A DNA stretch of 64,000 bases from Planctomycetaceae bacterium (lineage in GTDB: Bacteria > Planctomycetota > Planctomycetia > Planctomycetales > Planctomycetaceae), in NCBI GenBank assembly GCA_041398825.1, contig JAWKTX010000007.1, positions 355,775 to 419,774 on the forward strand, in the 5' to 3' direction. Shown piece by piece: positions 62,852-64,000 of the stretch. The notes beneath the pieces are model-generated. The model saw only the letters and a list, made by a program, of their open reading frames with translations, had not been told where the DNA came from and ran no database searches. Position 1 is the first letter of the stretch, and every line of letters starts with the position of its first letter. The position numbers and the translations under genes were made by a program.

Positions 62852-63815
62852 TCACCTGCGATTCGGTATCCTGGGAACAGCTCGGATTGCAGAGTCCGTC
62901 GTGCCCAGAATGCAGGCGACCTCCATCGCCTCGGTTACAGCCGTGGCCAGTCGATCCCAGGCTCGCGCAAAGGATTTTGCTGAACGGCACGGTATCCCGA
63001 TAGCACTGGAAGGTTATGACCAGCTGATTGCGTGCCCCGATGTCGACGCTGTTTATATTCCGCTGCCCCCGTCCATGCATCGGGACTGGACCATCCGTGC
63101 CGCCGCGGCGGGGAAACACGTGCTGTGCGAAAAGCCACTGGGCTGCAATGCGCATCAGGTTGATGAAATGATTTCCACCTGCCAGCAAAATAACGTCGTG
63201 CTGCTTGACGGTGTGATGTGGTATCACACAGCCAGAGCACAACGGCTTGTCGAAATTGCACGCAGCAGCGAACTGGGAGAGATCCGGCAGATCAACAGCG
63301 TCTTCACTTTCTCTGGTGATCAGCTCGCTGCAGACAATCTTCAATGGAATCAGGAACTTGGTGGCGGAGCATTGCTGGATCTTGGCTGGTACTGCGTCGG
63401 TGCAACGCTCCTGATCAAACAATGTCTGCCCATCCGAGTCAGCGCTTTTGCAAAATTTCGAGGCGATGTTGATGAGCGAATGAACGGACTGATGCAGTTC
63501 GAAGACGGCAGCATGGCATCGTTCGAGTGTGGATTCGACACCGTTCGACGTCGCTGGATAGAAATCGCCGGCACGAACGCTTCCCTCGTCTGCAGTGATT
63601 TCACGAAGCCATGGAATCCGGATCAGCCCACACTTCGCATCGTCGATGGAAACGGCAAAGGTTCTACTCAGGTGATCCCCCACCCACTTCAGGAAGAATG
63701 CATGATCGATGCATTTTGCAAACTGGCGGCGGAAGGCACCACAGAACACGCGTGGCTGAAACTGTCGCGAGACACCCAATATGTCTGCGACCTGCTCGCA
63801 AACGCTGCCACCTGA
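62841..63815 (+). CDS. Gfo/Idh/MocA family oxidoreductase
   Basis: 324 residues. NAD(P)-dependent dehydrogenase for sugars or cyclitols. Rossmann motif RFGILGTARIAESVVPRM near the N-terminus, then VTAVASRSQARAKDFAERHGIP, VDAVYIPLPPSMHRDWTIRAAAAGKHVLCEKPLGCN with the family Glu-Lys-Pro, and GGGALLDLGWYCVGATLL carrying the DxGxY-type active-site pattern. ATG at 62841 overlaps the upstream stop and gives the natural start. Confidence 0.92.
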   Translation: MKSDHLRFGILGTARIAESVVPRMQATSIASVTAVASRSQARAKDFAERHGIPIALEGYDQLIACPDVDAVYIPLPPSMHRDWTIRAAAAGKHVLCEKPLGCNAHQVDEMISTCQQNNVVLLDGVMWYHTARAQRLVEIARSSELGEIRQINSVFTFSGDQLAADNLQWNQELGGGALLDLGWYCVGATLLIKQCLPIRVSAFAKFRGDVDERMNGLMQFEDGSMASFECGFDTVRRRWIEIAGTNASLVCSDFTKPWNPDQPTLRIVDGNGKGSTQVIPHPLQEECMIDAFCKLAAEGTTEHAWLKLSRDTQYVCDLLANAAT

Positions 63816-64000
63816 ATTCACATCGAACCACTTTGGCGCCTCTAGCTGTCCGTTGAAAAACCGGGACAGGCAGGATGGATGGCCGGAAACCGTCGTGTCT
63901 TAAGGTCTCCTGCTCGAGCCGGTCCCGTTCTTCAACAGGCCGCCAGCCAAAGTGTGAACAAAGCGATGCAAGTAAGAAGTAGTCGAAAAAATAGTGCACA
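63816..64000. other. Window end, no supported gene
   Basis: A minus-strand frame running to the window edge (HYFFDYFLLASLCSHFGWRPVEERDRLEQE) overlaps the end of the oxidoreductase gene and has no domain character. GGGACAGGCAGG near 63862 is similar in kind to the repeat-like sequence at 1500. Confidence 0.4.

Noticed and set aside
62721..63821. 366-codon frame opposite the Gfo/Idh/MocA gene
   Set aside because: Antisense shadow; the plus-strand frame has a complete Rossmann enzyme.
1..64000. tRNA or rRNA genes
   Set aside because: No cloverleaf-like or rRNA-like sequence was noticed on either strand; a covariance search would be decisive.

Overview
The window looks like a chromosomal segment of a planctomycete (phylum Planctomycetota). 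The evidence is the gene content: two DUF1501 proteins with twin-arginine-type leaders, two DUF1559 pseudopilin-like proteins with type IV pilin N-termini, a Cys-type sulfatase, a ThuA / membrane-dehydrogenase / HEAT / CxxCH cytochrome fusion, a Ser/Thr kinase fused to a formylglycine-enzyme-like domain beside an ECF sigma factor, and a 3000-residue secreted beta-helix protein. The genus cannot be fixed from sequence reading alone.

Left part (1-27.4 kb), ordinary genome: the 3' end of a polyprenyl diphosphate synthase and a DUF2293 protein; a kinase/FGE-like/VHL-like/beta-trefoil protein divergent from an ECF sigma factor; the giant secreted protein; then a minus-strand cluster of a PQQ-like propeller protein, a 42-residue ORF overlapping its stop, thymidine phosphorylase and pterin carbinolamine dehydratase; then sbcD-sbcC with a 4-base ATGA overlap.

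Middle part (27.4-47.8 kb): secreted or catabolic planctomycete functions (DUF1501, ADP-ribosylglycohydrolase, sulfatase, PLP decarboxylase, DUF1559 with a lipoprotein, MoaD, pectate-lyase-like enzyme). The ThuA-dehydrogenase-cytochrome gene at 35.0-39.1 kb has at least six frame breaks, several localisable to one or two bases, while genes on either side are intact.

Right part (about 47.9-61.0 kb): the most unusual region, a decaying chromosomal integron. A C-terminally truncated integron integrase (IntI) lies on the plus strand at 60.28 kb. Leftward from it runs an array of minus-strand genes separated by roughly 90-bp imperfect palindromes with attC architecture (RYYYAAC, 11 nt, CCGG-like box, loop, complementary box, 11 nt, GTTRRRY). 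The cores at the two ends of cassettes 1 to 4 match each other as inverse complements, which sets the cassette boundaries. The older part of the array is invaded by an IS3-family element that splits a leucine-rich-repeat gene with a CAA target duplication, by an IS110 remnant, and by a broken IS200-like (REP-associated type) transposase. A DUF1559 gene and a YitT-family gene seem to be cassettes too. The integrase has lost most catalytic residues, so the array is probably frozen unless another IntI acts in trans.

Far right (61.3-63.8 kb): ordinary genome again, a GNAT/nitrilase fusion overlapping a Gfo/Idh/MocA oxidoreductase.
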